A stretch of 64,000 nucleotides of DNA, taken from contig NZ_JAOTQN010000001.1 in assembly GCF_025641885.1 (NCBI RefSeq), forward strand, positions 806,001 through 870,000, written 5' to 3'. The DNA is from Pyrobaculum sp. 3827-6 (lineage in GTDB: Archaea > Thermoproteota > Thermoprotei > Thermoproteales > Thermoproteaceae). The translations under genes were made by a program, and so were the position numbers. Of this stretch, positions 41,886 to 50,854 are shown piece by piece; position 1 is the first letter of the stretch; every line of letters begins with the position of its first letter. The notes beneath the pieces were generated by a model. The model did no database searches, had not been told where the DNA came from, and saw only the letters and a list, made by a program, of their open reading frames with translations.

Positions 41886-42047
41886 ATGCCCATTACCCTA
41901 GATCCCGAGAAGCTCGCCATAGTGATGAAGCACCGCTTCCAGTACAAAATCTGTAGAGAGTGCGGGGCGAGGAACCCACCCGACGCGGAGAAGTGCCGCC
42001 GTTGCCGCTCCCGCAACCTGCGGCCAAAGAAGTTTAAGAAGAAGTAG
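41886..42047 (+). CDS. rpl40e: 50S ribosomal protein L40e
   Basis: 53-residue zinc-finger ribosomal protein starting [18 protein letters not shown]; the finger is C-x2-C (ICRECGA) then C-x2-C (KCRRC), ending in a basic [11 protein letters not shown] tail. TATA-like gctatataaac at 41855-41865 gives a leaderless ATG. It stops one base before the convergent regulator gene ends. Confidence 0.95.
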   Translation: MPITLDPEKLAIVMKHRFQYKICRECGARNPPDAEKCRRCRSRNLRPKKFKKK

Positions 42048-42347
42048 CTATAGGGGTTCGACGTAGAACCTGGGGGGCTCTATCCTCTCGCTTTTGCAAC
42101 GGGGGCACCGGCCCGGCTTCTTGAGCCTCTCCCTGTCTCTAAATTCGTATCCGCAGTTTCTGCAGACCGCCGGCACCACCTCCAGCCGGTACCCCAACCT
42201 CTTTAGCGTCTTTTTGACGTGCTCGAGCTCGTCGTAGAGCTCGCTGGGCTTCAGCTCTGTGTTGACTAGGATCTGTAGCTGGTTTACTGTCAGCGGCTCT
42301 CTGCTCTCGATGAGGGCCTTGATCAGCCTCTCCCTGACCGTCTCCAT
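42048..42347 (-). CDS. HTH plus zinc-ribbon predicted transcription regulator
   Basis: 99 residues. N-terminal winged helix (VRERLIKALIESREPLTVNQ, HVKKTLKRLGYRLEVV) joined to a zinc ribbon C-x2-C...C-x2-C (VCRNCGYEF, GRCPRCKS), matching the archaeal COG3357-like regulators. Targets unknown. It directly follows the upstream gene with a one-base overlap (TAATG). Confidence 0.85.
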   Translation of the reverse strand: METVRERLIKALIESREPLTVNQLQILVNTELKPSELYDELEHVKKTLKRLGYRLEVVPAVCRNCGYEFRDRERLKKPGRCPRCKSERIEPPRFYVEPL

Positions 42348-42661
42348 TACTTTTCAATAACGGCGGACTGGAGCCAGAGGGCTTTATACACCCCGCCAGG
42401 CTTCAAGACGGCGAAGGTGAAGACGTGGGTGTTTCTGTCGCCCGCCCGCTGGGCCTCTATTCTTATGAACCTGGCGTGCTCCGGCTTCTCGGCCGGGTCG
42501 ACGTTGGCGTCTAGTAGCTGGGTGGCTGTGGGGGCGTAGCCCGCGGCCTTGAGCTGGGCCTCTATACATTTTACAAGCTCCAGCGGAGAGGCGCCGGAGC
42601 ACTGGGCCTTCTCTATTGCCTCCTTAACCCGTGCGTGTTCTACGCTGTAGTTCATGGACAT
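42347..42661 (-). CDS. Hypothetical protein
   Basis: 104 residues, cytosolic, unrecognised: helical N-terminus (VKEAIEKAQCSGASPLELVKCIEAQLKAAG), then a beta region ending FTFAVLKPGGVYKALWLQSAVIEK. ATG 42661 or ATG 42655; TATA-like atttaaataaatt at 42674-42686 excludes the longer frame. It probably shares an operon with the HTH/zinc-ribbon regulator that follows. Confidence 0.65.
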   Translation of the reverse strand: MSMNYSVEHARVKEAIEKAQCSGASPLELVKCIEAQLKAAGYAPTATQLLDANVDPAEKPEHARFIRIEAQRAGDRNTHVFTFAVLKPGGVYKALWLQSAVIEK

Positions 42662-42772
42662 CCCTAACTCACCCATTTAAATAAATTGGGCTCAGCAGCT
42701 CAGCCCTCTTCACCGCCTCCGACCTTGTAAGCCTCGTCACCACTGCTTAAAAACTCCCGGCATTAAATACTT

Positions 42773-44860
42773 ATGAAGTGGGTAGGGGCGGCGGTTATTG
42801 TCTTGGTTTTTCTTGTTGTTTTTCTTATGCCTCCCTCACTGCTGAGGTTTACAGATCCTTTTCAAGGCCCTCTCAAGGCTGTGGCGCGTCCGGCGCCGCC
42901 GGCGCCTCTTGAGAACTACGCCTTGGTGATTAAAGCCGCCGACGAGAGGGAGGCCTTCTACAAGCTGGGCTACGCCCACGCCTACTACCGCTTCTTCCAG
43001 ATGGACGTCATGAGGAGGGTGGCGGAGGGCCGGCTGTCGGAGCTGGTGGGTGGGGCGGCTCTTGACACCGATATCTATTTCAGAACGAGGGGGTTGTATA
43101 TATCTGCTGAGAAGACGTGGGAGTACATTAAGCGGAACTACCCTCAATACGCCGCGCTTGTGGAGGAGTACGTCAGGGGGGTTAACGACTACCTAGCCGC
43201 GAATCCTCCGATTGTCGAGTACTTAATCCTGGGGAAGAGGCCCGAGCCGTGGAGGCCTGTTGATACCTTCGCAGTGAATAAGCTCGTTGCGTGGTCTCTA
43301 AGCGGCGGCGAGGACGATCTACAGCTTAAAGTTCTGGTCGACGCCTTGGGGCCCCAGTTTTTGGATATAGCCCTCGCCAGGGAGTTGAACACGCCTATTC
43401 TGCCTCGCAAGGCGACGTTTTCCCCGGCTATTGAGCTGGGTAGCAACAATTGGATCATCTCGCCTAACTTAACCGCCACGGGCAGGCCGATATTGGCTAA
43501 CGATCCCCACCTCTCGCTCACAGCCCCGCCTACATGGATTTTTCAACGGGTCGAGACGCCTGACTACACGGTGATGGGTGTCGCCTTCCCCGGAACGCCG
43601 GTTGTGGTGATTGGGACTAATGGCTACGTGGCGTGGGGCTTCACCAACACAGGAGTGGACGTGATTGACTACTACTACTACGTGTGGAACGGCACCAAGT
43701 ACCTCTACAAGGGCGCGTGGGTGGAGGCCGACAAACGTGTGGAGAGGTTCAGGATATGCGACCTCGATAATAAATGTGTCGAGAAGACTGTCGAGGTTCT
43801 GGAGACTGTGCACGGCCCCGTGATTGAGTTTAGGGGGCAGAGGTACGCCATGCGCTGGCTTGGCAACAACGTGACTCTCGAGGCCCTTGCGCTTTACTAC
43901 ATGGATAGGGCTAGGAACCTCACCGAGTTTCTAAACGGGCTTAGGTACTTCGTAACGCCAAGCCAAAACACAGTATACGCAGATAGATACGGCGTGGTTG
44001 CGTACTTCGCCAGCGGCTACTACCCCATTAGAGAAGGCGGCTACCTGCCCTTCAACGGGTCGAGGGGCGAGGGGGAGTGGACGAGGTATGTCTGGCTCCC
44101 CTCGGTCCTCAACTACGTAAACCCGCCCTACCTAGCCACTGCAAATAACAAGGTGGCAGACGCCAATATCTACCTACAGTGGAGGTGGGCAGACCGCTAT
44201 AGACACGACAGGATTACGGAACTCATCGCCCAGAAGCTGGTCCGCGGCAAGATTACTGTGGAAGACGTGATGGACATACAGCGGGATGTTGTAGATATCT
44301 CGTGTAGAGATGTGAAGCAGTTGCTTGAGCTCTACGGAGGGGACAGCGGGAGGAGGCTTCTAGACGAGTTGAGTAGGTGGAGTTGCGAGATGTCTCCAGG
44401 TTCCACAACGGCGTCTAGATACGCCGCGTTTCTATACAACCTGCAGAAACTCGCGTGGGAGAGGTTTAACATATCCACCACCTTTGTGCCTTTTGAGGTG
44501 ACCATGGCCTCCATCAAGAAGGGGCTTATTGACAGATCGGTTGTGGAGAAGGCGGCGGAGGAGGCGTTGAAGGTAGATGCCCCCTGGGGCTCGGTGCACA
44601 AGTACGCCATCTCCCATCTGCTGGGCTCCGCCTTTCCGGGGCTTAACTACAGGAGGGTGGAGGCGCCTGGCGACTGGTTCACGGTTAACGTGGCGCCTGG
44701 GTTCAACGTGGCTCACGGCCCAAGTGTTAGGTTTATAGTGGCTTTTGGCTCGGGGGTGTATATGGTGTTGCCGGGGGGTCCGGACGGGGATCCCCTAAGC
44801 CCGCTTTACGACGCGATGTACATGCCGTGGGTTAGGGGGGAGTATGTCAAGGTGGGTTAG
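42773..44860 (+). CDS. Penicillin-acylase-family Ntn hydrolase
   Basis: 695 residues. An N-terminal hydrophobic anchor (residues 4-22) suggests export. The alpha part has FQMDVMRRVAEGRLSELVG. The nucleophile is Ser224 in ELGSNNWIISP, exposed by self-cleavage in this family, followed by NDPHLSLTAPPTWIF and VIGTNGYVAWGFTN, all family marks. Substrates in archaea are unknown; amide-linked acyl groups are expected. The next membrane gene overlaps its end by 17 bases. Confidence 0.92.
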   Translation: MKWVGAAVIVLVFLVVFLMPPSLLRFTDPFQGPLKAVARPAPPAPLENYALVIKAADEREAFYKLGYAHAYYRFFQMDVMRRVAEGRLSELVGGAALDTDIYFRTRGLYISAEKTWEYIKRNYPQYAALVEEYVRGVNDYLAANPPIVEYLILGKRPEPWRPVDTFAVNKLVAWSLSGGEDDLQLKVLVDALGPQFLDIALARELNTPILPRKATFSPAIELGSNNWIISPNLTATGRPILANDPHLSLTAPPTWIFQRVETPDYTVMGVAFPGTPVVVIGTNGYVAWGFTNTGVDVIDYYYYVWNGTKYLYKGAWVEADKRVERFRICDLDNKCVEKTVEVLETVHGPVIEFRGQRYAMRWLGNNVTLEALALYYMDRARNLTEFLNGLRYFVTPSQNTVYADRYGVVAYFASGYYPIREGGYLPFNGSRGEGEWTRYVWLPSVLNYVNPPYLATANNKVADANIYLQWRWADRYRHDRITELIAQKLVRGKITVEDVMDIQRDVVDISCRDVKQLLELYGGDSGRRLLDELSRWSCEMSPGSTTASRYAAFLYNLQKLAWERFNISTTFVPFEVTMASIKKGLIDRSVVEKAAEEALKVDAPWGSVHKYAISHLLGSAFPGLNYRRVEAPGDWFTVNVAPGFNVAHGPSVRFIVAFGSGVYMVLPGGPDGDPLSPLYDAMYMPWVRGEYVKVG

Positions 44861-45176
44861 GTACATAGGTCTCCTAATTCCGTTGCTCGGCGCGGCGTCG
44901 CCTTGGCATGTGTTAAACGCGGCGTTGTTGCCCTTCGTAGGGGGCGTTGTTTACGGCTACTTCACAGAGAGGCGCCGCGGGGTTGTTCTAGCGCCGCTGG
45001 CCGCCCTCATCCCAATAGGTCTCGTGCTGGTCTACTACGCTGCTGTGGACGTGGCTAGGCTAACACGCTTCTTTTCAATATTCCCGCTCTTCGTTGGTTT
45101 GTGGGCTGTGTTTTGGCTATTGTTTTTCACGGTTGGGGCAGTGGCTGGGCACTTACTACGGCCTAGGAATAGATAA
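44844..45176 (+). CDS. Small membrane protein
   Basis: 110 residues with three to four hydrophobic segments separated by ERRRG and DVARL; unrecognised. It starts within the acylase gene (ATG 44844) so is cotranscribed. Its tail contains agataaaaatac (45172-45183), the promoter of the BMP transporter operon. Confidence 0.75.
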   Translation: MSRWVRYIGLLIPLLGAASPWHVLNAALLPFVGGVVYGYFTERRRGVVLAPLAALIPIGLVLVYYAAVDVARLTRFFSIFPLFVGLWAVFWLLFFTVGAVAGHLLRPRNR

Positions 45177-45198
45177 AAATACGCGAAAAGCAGAAATT

Positions 45199-46458
45199 AT
45201 GAACACCAAACTTTTGGCAGTAATAGCGGCAGTGGTGGTGTTGGCGGTGGTCGGGGCTTTGGTGGCGCTCCAAGCTCCGCCGCCCCAGCAGCAAACCTCC
45301 CCAGCGCCTACACAAACTACACCCCCCACTACAACGACTAAGCAAGCGCCCAAGGGTGCTATATATGTTATATACGATATAGGCGGAAGGGGGGACCTCT
45401 CTTTTAACGACATGGCCTACCTCGGGGCGTCCAGAGCCGCTGAGACTTTTGGGCTTGGCTTGAAGGAGGTGCAGAGCAGAACTCAAGACGACTACGTGCC
45501 TAATCTACGCGCAGCCGCCAAATCCGGCGATGCCACTATAATCGTCGCCGTGGGCTTCTTGATGACTGACGCGGTGAAGTCGGTGTCCAATGAGTTCCCC
45601 GACGCCAAATTTGCAATAATCGACGGCTACATACCGGACAGGCCCAACGTCATGTCTGTCTTGTACAGAGAAAACGAGGGCTCCGCCCTAGTGGGGGCCT
45701 TGGCAGCCCTCACTGCTTACTACTACAACTGTAGCAAGGTGGGTATTGTGCTGGGTATGGAGATACCGGTCCTCTGGAAGTTTGAAATCGGCTACGCCTA
45801 CGGCGTTAGGTGGGCGGAGCGCTACATTAAGCAGAAGTTTGGAAAAGACGCCAAGTTCGACATCCTCTACATATACACCGGCTCCTTCAACGACCCAGCT
45901 AAGGGCAAGCAGGCCGCCGAGGTGATGCTGGCCCAAGGCGTCTGCGTGATTTACCAAGCCGCCGGCGCCACGGGGCTAGGCGTCTTTGAGGCGGTGGCCG
46001 AGGCTGGCAAGAGGGCTGGGAGGTCGATGGGGCCGCCGTTCGCCATCGGCGTCGACGCGGATCAGGACTACCTGAAGCCCGGCTTTATACTGGCGTCGAT
46101 GATGAAGCGCGTCGACGTGGGCGTCTACACAGCGGCGAAGATGGCCGTCGAGGGTAAGTTCAAAGGCGGCGTGTTGGAGCTGGGGCTTAAGGAGGGCGGC
46201 ATCTCGGTGAGCACGCTCGACGACCTTAACCAGTTTATACAGATAGGCGTGAGGGCCGGGGCTGTCAAGCAGGCGGACGCCGATAGGATTATCGCCGCTG
46301 TGAGGGAGATGAGGTCTAAGATACCTACGTGGGTTTGGGAAGCTGTGGATCAGCTAAAGCAAGACATCATCAACGGCAAGGTCGCCGTGCCGCTTCCCAC
46401 GACGCAGGACCAGGTGGCTCAGCTCAGGAAGGAGCTCGGCCTAGGCGCCGTCAGCTGA
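45199..46458 (+). CDS. BMP-family ABC transporter substrate-binding lipoprotein-like protein
   Basis: 419 residues. N-terminal hydrophobic segment (MNTKLLAVIAAVVVLAVV) and a Thr/Pro-rich linker tether the binding domain outside the cell. The PnrA/BMP signature GGRGDLSFNDMAYLGASRAA and FAIGVDADQDYLKPGF are present. Relatives bind purine nucleosides or other nucleoside-like ligands. First gene of a four-gene importer operon with overlapping starts throughout. Confidence 0.92.
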   Translation: MNTKLLAVIAAVVVLAVVGALVALQAPPPQQQTSPAPTQTTPPTTTTKQAPKGAIYVIYDIGGRGDLSFNDMAYLGASRAAETFGLGLKEVQSRTQDDYVPNLRAAAKSGDATIIVAVGFLMTDAVKSVSNEFPDAKFAIIDGYIPDRPNVMSVLYRENEGSALVGALAALTAYYYNCSKVGIVLGMEIPVLWKFEIGYAYGVRWAERYIKQKFGKDAKFDILYIYTGSFNDPAKGKQAAEVMLAQGVCVIYQAAGATGLGVFEAVAEAGKRAGRSMGPPFAIGVDADQDYLKPGFILASMMKRVDVGVYTAAKMAVEGKFKGGVLELGLKEGGISVSTLDDLNQFIQIGVRAGAVKQADADRIIAAVREMRSKIPTWVWEAVDQLKQDIINGKVAVPLPTTQDQVAQLRKELGLGAVS

Positions 46459-47894
46459 TGAAGGCCTCTCTAAAGGAAATTCACAAGGTTTTTTCAGACG
46501 GCACCCACGCGCTACGTGGGGTTTCTCTCGATATTTCGCCTGGCGAGGTGCTGGCCCTCTTGGGCGAGAACGGCGCTGGGAAGACCACTCTTATGAAGAT
46601 ACTGGCCGGCGTCTACCGCCCCACCTCGGGGGAGATATACATAGAGGGGAGGAGGGTGAGGTTTAGAAACGCCAGGGATGCGCAGAGGGCTGGTATCGCC
46701 ATGGTGCACCAGCATCTCTCCCTAATACCGGGCCTCACCGCTATTGAAAACATAGCGCTCGCCGAGGGCGCCGGTCTGAGGCCCATATCTGCAGAGGTTA
46801 GGCAGAGGGCTGTGAAGATCGCGGAGGAGCTGGGTTTCGACGTCGAGTGGGACAGGGATGTGGAGGAGCTGCCTCTGGGGGTTAGGCAGAGGGTTGAGAT
46901 AGTGAAGGCCCTGTACTGGGGGGCCGACTTGTTGATACTTGACGAGCCCACCACCGTGCTGTCGCCTCTAGAGGTGAAGTCGCTCTTCCAAGTGGTGAGG
47001 AGGCTTAGGGAGCGGGGCAAGTCTGTGGTGTACATTACCCACAAAATCCCGGAGGTGCTTGAAATTGCGGATAGGGTGGTGGTGTTGAGGAGGGGGGTTA
47101 AGGTGGCGGAGTTTACGCCGCCCTACGACCCGAAGAGGCTTGTGGAGGCTATGGTGGGCGAGTTGAGGGTGGAGGCCGTCAGCCGCGTCGGGCGGCCGGG
47201 GGAGAGGCCTGTTCTAGAGGTCGCGGATCTGTGGGTGTACGAGGGCGGCAGGGCTGTGGTTCAGGGGGTGAACCTAGTGGTTAGGGAGAGGGAGATACTG
47301 GCCGTGGTGGGGGTGGAGGGTAACGGGCAGGAGCATTTGGTGGAGGCTATCGTAGGCGTGAGGAGGCACAAGGGCGTTGTGAAGATCCACGGCGGGTACG
47401 CCTACATACCCGACGACAGACAGAGGAAGGCCATGCTTCTCGAAAGGCCGCTGGTGGAGAACGCCGTGTTGGGGAGGGAGGGGGAGTTCGCGCGGCGCGG
47501 CTTAATCTCGTGGAGCGCGGCCAGCCGCTTCACCGCTAAGCTAATTGAGGAATTTGGAATCGTGGCGCCGGGCCCGTGGGCGGTGGCGAGGCACCTCTCA
47601 GGGGGCAACCAGCAGAAGCTGGTGGTGGGTAGGGAGCTGAGTAGAGGGGCTAGGCTCATCATAGCGCACCAACCCACGAGGGGGCTCGACGTCGCGACCA
47701 CCGAGTATGTCCAGCAGTTGCTAATCAAGGCGAGGAACGGGGGCGCCGGCGTTCTCCTTGTGACGAGCGATCTAGATGAGGCGTATAAGCTGGCCGACAC
47801 CATAGCCGTGATGTACAGAGGCAAGGTGGTGGCCGTGGGGCCTGTGGACGAGATGACTGTCGAGGTGGTGGGCAGGAAGATGGCTGGGCTATGA
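46458..47894 (+). CDS. ABC importer ATPase with two nucleotide-binding domains
   Basis: 478 residues. NBD1: Walker A GENGAGKTT, signature-like LPLGVRQRVEIVKAL, Walker B LLILDEPTTVLS. NBD2: degenerate Walker A GVEGNGQEHL, signature LSGGNQQKLVVGREL, and IAHQPTRGLD, where the Walker B glutamate is replaced. This asymmetry is normal for the YufO/RbsA-type sugar and nucleoside importers. Start overlaps the binding-protein stop (TGATG). Confidence 0.93.
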   Translation: MKASLKEIHKVFSDGTHALRGVSLDISPGEVLALLGENGAGKTTLMKILAGVYRPTSGEIYIEGRRVRFRNARDAQRAGIAMVHQHLSLIPGLTAIENIALAEGAGLRPISAEVRQRAVKIAEELGFDVEWDRDVEELPLGVRQRVEIVKALYWGADLLILDEPTTVLSPLEVKSLFQVVRRLRERGKSVVYITHKIPEVLEIADRVVVLRRGVKVAEFTPPYDPKRLVEAMVGELRVEAVSRVGRPGERPVLEVADLWVYEGGRAVVQGVNLVVREREILAVVGVEGNGQEHLVEAIVGVRRHKGVVKIHGGYAYIPDDRQRKAMLLERPLVENAVLGREGEFARRGLISWSAASRFTAKLIEEFGIVAPGPWAVARHLSGGNQQKLVVGRELSRGARLIIAHQPTRGLDVATTEYVQQLLIKARNGGAGVLLVTSDLDEAYKLADTIAVMYRGKVVAVGPVDEMTVEVVGRKMAGL

Positions 47895-48898
47895 AGATCC
47901 AGACGCTTTCCAGCCTCAACATTATCGCCGCGTTGGCTCTGGCGTTTGTGATAGGCGCCGTGCTTATGTTGGCCTCGGGCTACGACCCGGCCTCCTCCTA
48001 CTACTCCATGCTCGTCACCCCCTTCTCGGATAGGGTCTACCTCCTCTCAGCTCTTGCATTCTCGGCGCCCATAGTCCTCACCGGGCTGACCTTCGCCCTT
48101 GGGCTCAGGACGGGGCTCTTCAACATAGGGGCCGAGGGGCAGGTATACATGGGCGCCCTGGGGGCGGTGATCGCCGCTTACTTCGCGAGGAGCTTGGCGG
48201 CTCTGCCGCTTGCCTTCGCCATTGGCCTAGCCCTCGCCGTGTTGTGGTCGGCCGTGCCCGCAGTGTTGAAGATGTGGCGCGGCGTCAACGAGGTGGTGAG
48301 CACGATAATGATGAACTGGGTCGCCTACTGGACCGTCATCATGGCGGTCTCGACAGCGTTCGCCAACCCCCTCCAGCCCGAGGAGTCTGTAAAGACGCCG
48401 GAGGCCGCGAGGCTCACCCCCTTGATTCCGGGCACCGACTTCACAGTGGCGGTGCCTGTGGCGTATATAGTGGCCTCGCTGATGTACATATTTCTGAAGT
48501 ACAGCGTGTGGGGGTACAGGATATCTGTCAGCGGGTTGAATCCAACCGCCGCGAGGTCGTACGGCATAAAGCCAGAGCGGGCTGTGCTCGCCGTCTTCGC
48601 CCTGGGGGCGCTGACAGCCGGCCTAGCCGGCGTGTTGCAGGTGGTGGCGAGGCCGCCGTCCTACAGCTTAATGAGAAACCTCGCCAATGTATACGGCATA
48701 GGCTTCGACGGCATCACCGCAGCGATGCTGGGCAGGGGGCACCCCCTCGGCGTGGTGCTGGCCTCGATATTCCTCGGCGTTATGCAGGAGGGGGCGCGAC
48801 ACATGCAGATTGAGGCGGGGACGCCTTTTGAGTTTGTGAGGGTGGTGCAAGGCCTCATCATACTGCTCCTCGCAGTGCAGATTTTGAGGAGGCCGTGA
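47891..48898 (+). CDS. ABC importer permease 1 (BPD_transp_2 type)
   Basis: 335 residues with about nine hydrophobic segments and the family's EAA-less permease pattern: LTFALGLRTGLFNIGAEGQVYMGALGAV and NEVVSTIMMNWVAYW. Overlaps the ATPase gene as ATGA. It forms the membrane channel with the second permease. Confidence 0.92.
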   Translation: MKIQTLSSLNIIAALALAFVIGAVLMLASGYDPASSYYSMLVTPFSDRVYLLSALAFSAPIVLTGLTFALGLRTGLFNIGAEGQVYMGALGAVIAAYFARSLAALPLAFAIGLALAVLWSAVPAVLKMWRGVNEVVSTIMMNWVAYWTVIMAVSTAFANPLQPEESVKTPEAARLTPLIPGTDFTVAVPVAYIVASLMYIFLKYSVWGYRISVSGLNPTAARSYGIKPERAVLAVFALGALTAGLAGVLQVVARPPSYSLMRNLANVYGIGFDGITAAMLGRGHPLGVVLASIFLGVMQEGARHMQIEAGTPFEFVRVVQGLIILLLAVQILRRP

Positions 48899-49785
48899 TC
48901 GACCTAATACTAATGCAAGCCCTCTTAGCCGCCGTGCCGATTCTCCTGGCGTCGCTGGGGGAGATCTTGATGGAGAGGAGCGGCGTCGTCAACATCGGGC
49001 TGGAGGGCCTTATGTTGCTAGGCGCCTTCTCAGGTCCGCTCTTCGTAGACTACCTACACTACAGACTTGGGGCTCAGTTGCCAGATCCCCTCTGGCCGCT
49101 TGCGGCTTTCCTAGCCGCCGCGCTAGTCGGCATGGCGGTAGGCCTCGTGCACGGCTACATATCCACCTACCTGGCCGGCGATCAGATAATCAGCGGGGTG
49201 GCCATAAACCTCTTCGCCGCAGGCGCCGTGGCTTACGGAATACAGGCCTACTGGGGCGTGGCCGGGTATAAACAGGTGCCTGACTGGGCGAAGGCCGACC
49301 CCCTGGCGCTCGCCGCCTTCGCCCTGGTCCTCGCCGGCTTTATGTGGTATGCGCTGTTCAGGTCTAGGCTGGGTATCGTCATCAGGGCATGCGGCGAGGA
49401 TCCAGAATCGGCGTTTAACGTAGGCGTAGACGTCAACAGAGTAAGGCTCCTAGCCACAGTCATAGGCTCCTCCCTCGCGGCGCTCGCGGGGGCGTATCTC
49501 AGCATTGCCTACCTCTCTGTAGTCACCAAGGAGATATCCGCCGGCAGGGGCTTCATCGCGCTGGCCAACGTTGTTTTCGCCAACTGGAACCCAGCCCTCG
49601 CGGTGGCGGGCGCCTACATATTTGGCTTCTTCGACGCCCTCTCCTACTGGCTACAGACGGCGGGGGTCGCCAGGTACGAAATAACGAGAATGATACCGTA
49701 CATAGCCACCCTCCTCATAGTAGCCGGCGTAATTGGCCGCGCCAGGCCGCCGAGGGCGGTGGGGAAGCCGTTTAGGAGAGAATAA
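48895..49785 (+). CDS. ABC importer permease 2 (BPD_transp_2 type)
   Basis: 296 residues, about eight hydrophobic segments, with LMERSGVVNIGLEGLMLLGAFSG, DQIISGVAINLFAAG and IRACGEDPESAFNVGVDVNR as in YufQ-type permeases. GTG start overlaps the stop of permease 1. Last gene of the importer operon. Confidence 0.92.
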   Translation: MIDLILMQALLAAVPILLASLGEILMERSGVVNIGLEGLMLLGAFSGPLFVDYLHYRLGAQLPDPLWPLAAFLAAALVGMAVGLVHGYISTYLAGDQIISGVAINLFAAGAVAYGIQAYWGVAGYKQVPDWAKADPLALAAFALVLAGFMWYALFRSRLGIVIRACGEDPESAFNVGVDVNRVRLLATVIGSSLAALAGAYLSIAYLSVVTKEISAGRGFIALANVVFANWNPALAVAGAYIFGFFDALSYWLQTAGVARYEITRMIPYIATLLIVAGVIGRARPPRAVGKPFRRE

Positions 49786-49811
49786 TTATAAAGTGGAGAG
49801 TTGGTATATCC

Positions 49812-50159
49812 ATGGAGGAGTTCAAAAAGGCAATGGAGGAGATTTCTAAATCTCTACAGAAAATGGTGGAGGAGCTCAAGGAGAAGAGGGACTACAGACT
49901 GGTGGAGGAGGGGGACGAGGTGAGAATTGAAATCGACATGCCGGGGCTGGAGCCCAGCGACATATCGCTCTCAGTGACTAAAGACGGCACAGCTCTGAGG
50001 GCGGAGGGCGCTAGGGGGGATAGGAAATACTCTAGGCACATCCGCCTCCCCGTGAAGATAGATCCCAGCTCAATCTCGGCGCTGTATAGAAACGGTGTTT
50101 TGACCATCACAGCCAGGAAGGTGAAAGAGGAGGAGATCAGGATACCCGTAAGGGGCTGA
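49812..50159 (+). CDS. Hsp20 small heat-shock protein, compact
   Basis: 115 residues: a short charged coiled N-terminus (MEEFKKAMEEISKSLQKMVE) then an alpha-crystallin domain (IEIDMPGLEPSDISLSV, KYSRHIRLP, ISALYRNGVLTITARK) and a C-terminal IRIPV, an I-x-I/V oligomerisation motif. TATA-like ataattataaag at 49782-49793 precedes the ATG by about 25 bases. Confidence 0.94.
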   Translation: MEEFKKAMEEISKSLQKMVEELKEKRDYRLVEEGDEVRIEIDMPGLEPSDISLSVTKDGTALRAEGARGDRKYSRHIRLPVKIDPSSISALYRNGVLTITARKVKEEEIRIPVRG

Positions 50160-50167
50160 TTTTTTGC

Positions 50168-50596
50168 CTACCCCCCAAGGAGTTTGTAAAGCGCCACTGC
50201 CAACTGTCCAGCGGAGCCGATGTCCTTCTCGACGGCGTGGCTTAAGACGGCGTTGGGCGGTAGCTCCCGGGGGGAGAAGACGAGGTCTGAGCCGTGTACC
50301 AGTAGCATCACCCTGCCGTCTGCCTTTTCGACCGGCTTGGTATCTCTGTCCGGCCTACCCAGGGCGTAGATGACGTCAGGCCTCAGCACCTCCACAGCGT
50401 CTTTTACGTCGTTGAAAACCAGGACCTCGCCCCCCATCTTAAACGCCAGCTTGAAGAGGTCCCCGATCTGCTGAGCCGCCGCGCCGAAGACTTTAATAAG
50501 CGCAAACCGCCTAACTCCGAAGCCGTATGTGATCTTCGCCAGCTCCAGCATCTTGGGGACGGAGCTTATGTTGTAAACCGCGACAACCAGCTCCAT
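50168..50596 (-). CDS. SPOUT-like (COG4080-like) RNA methylase
   Basis: 142 residues. VVAVYNISSVPKMLELAKITYGFGVRRFALIKVFGAAAQ, VIYALGRPDRD and VMLLVHGSDLVFSPRELPPNAVLSHAV resemble the small archaeal SpoU-like methylase group. The late glycine loop (VHGSDLVF) suits the trefoil-knot SAM site. Target RNA unknown. TATA-like aatttataaatt at 50610-50621 fits ATG 50596. Confidence 0.6.
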   Translation of the reverse strand: MELVVAVYNISSVPKMLELAKITYGFGVRRFALIKVFGAAAQQIGDLFKLAFKMGGEVLVFNDVKDAVEVLRPDVIYALGRPDRDTKPVEKADGRVMLLVHGSDLVFSPRELPPNAVLSHAVEKDIGSAGQLAVALYKLLGG

Positions 50597-50617
50597 GGCG
50601 GCTACGATGAGCCCAAT

Positions 50618-50854
50618 TTATAAATTAACCCTGGCCGCCACGCAGTTGCCTCCCTCACACTCAACGAAGAAGGGCGTCTTCACTAGCACGAGGAGGCCTT
50701 TTCTAAACTCCTCAAGAGGCTCCGGCAACACAACCGTCTTTCCGCACAGGTGGATCTCCCGCCCCTCGATCCTAAACGTAAACACATCTGCGCAGGGCTC
50801 CAGCTCCATATCTATAATAGCCACGTCACGGACGCGCACTACCTTGACTATCAT
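50618..50854 (-). CDS. Small hypothetical protein
   Basis: 78 residues, beta-rich, unrecognised (MIVKVVRVRDVAIIDMELEP at the start). Three cysteines (CADVF, LCGKT, ECEGGNC). ATG 50854 lies inside the 3' end of the uridine phosphorylase gene, so it is probably translated from the same mRNA. Confidence 0.6.
   Translation of the reverse strand: MIVKVVRVRDVAIIDMELEPCADVFTFRIEGREIHLCGKTVVLPEPLEEFRKGLLVLVKTPFFVECEGGNCVAARVNL

Noticed and set aside
42690-42757. C/D-like boxes (gtgacga, ctga) on the minus strand upstream of 42661
   Set aside because: C box departs from consensus and lies too close to the nearest TATA-like box to be inside a transcript.
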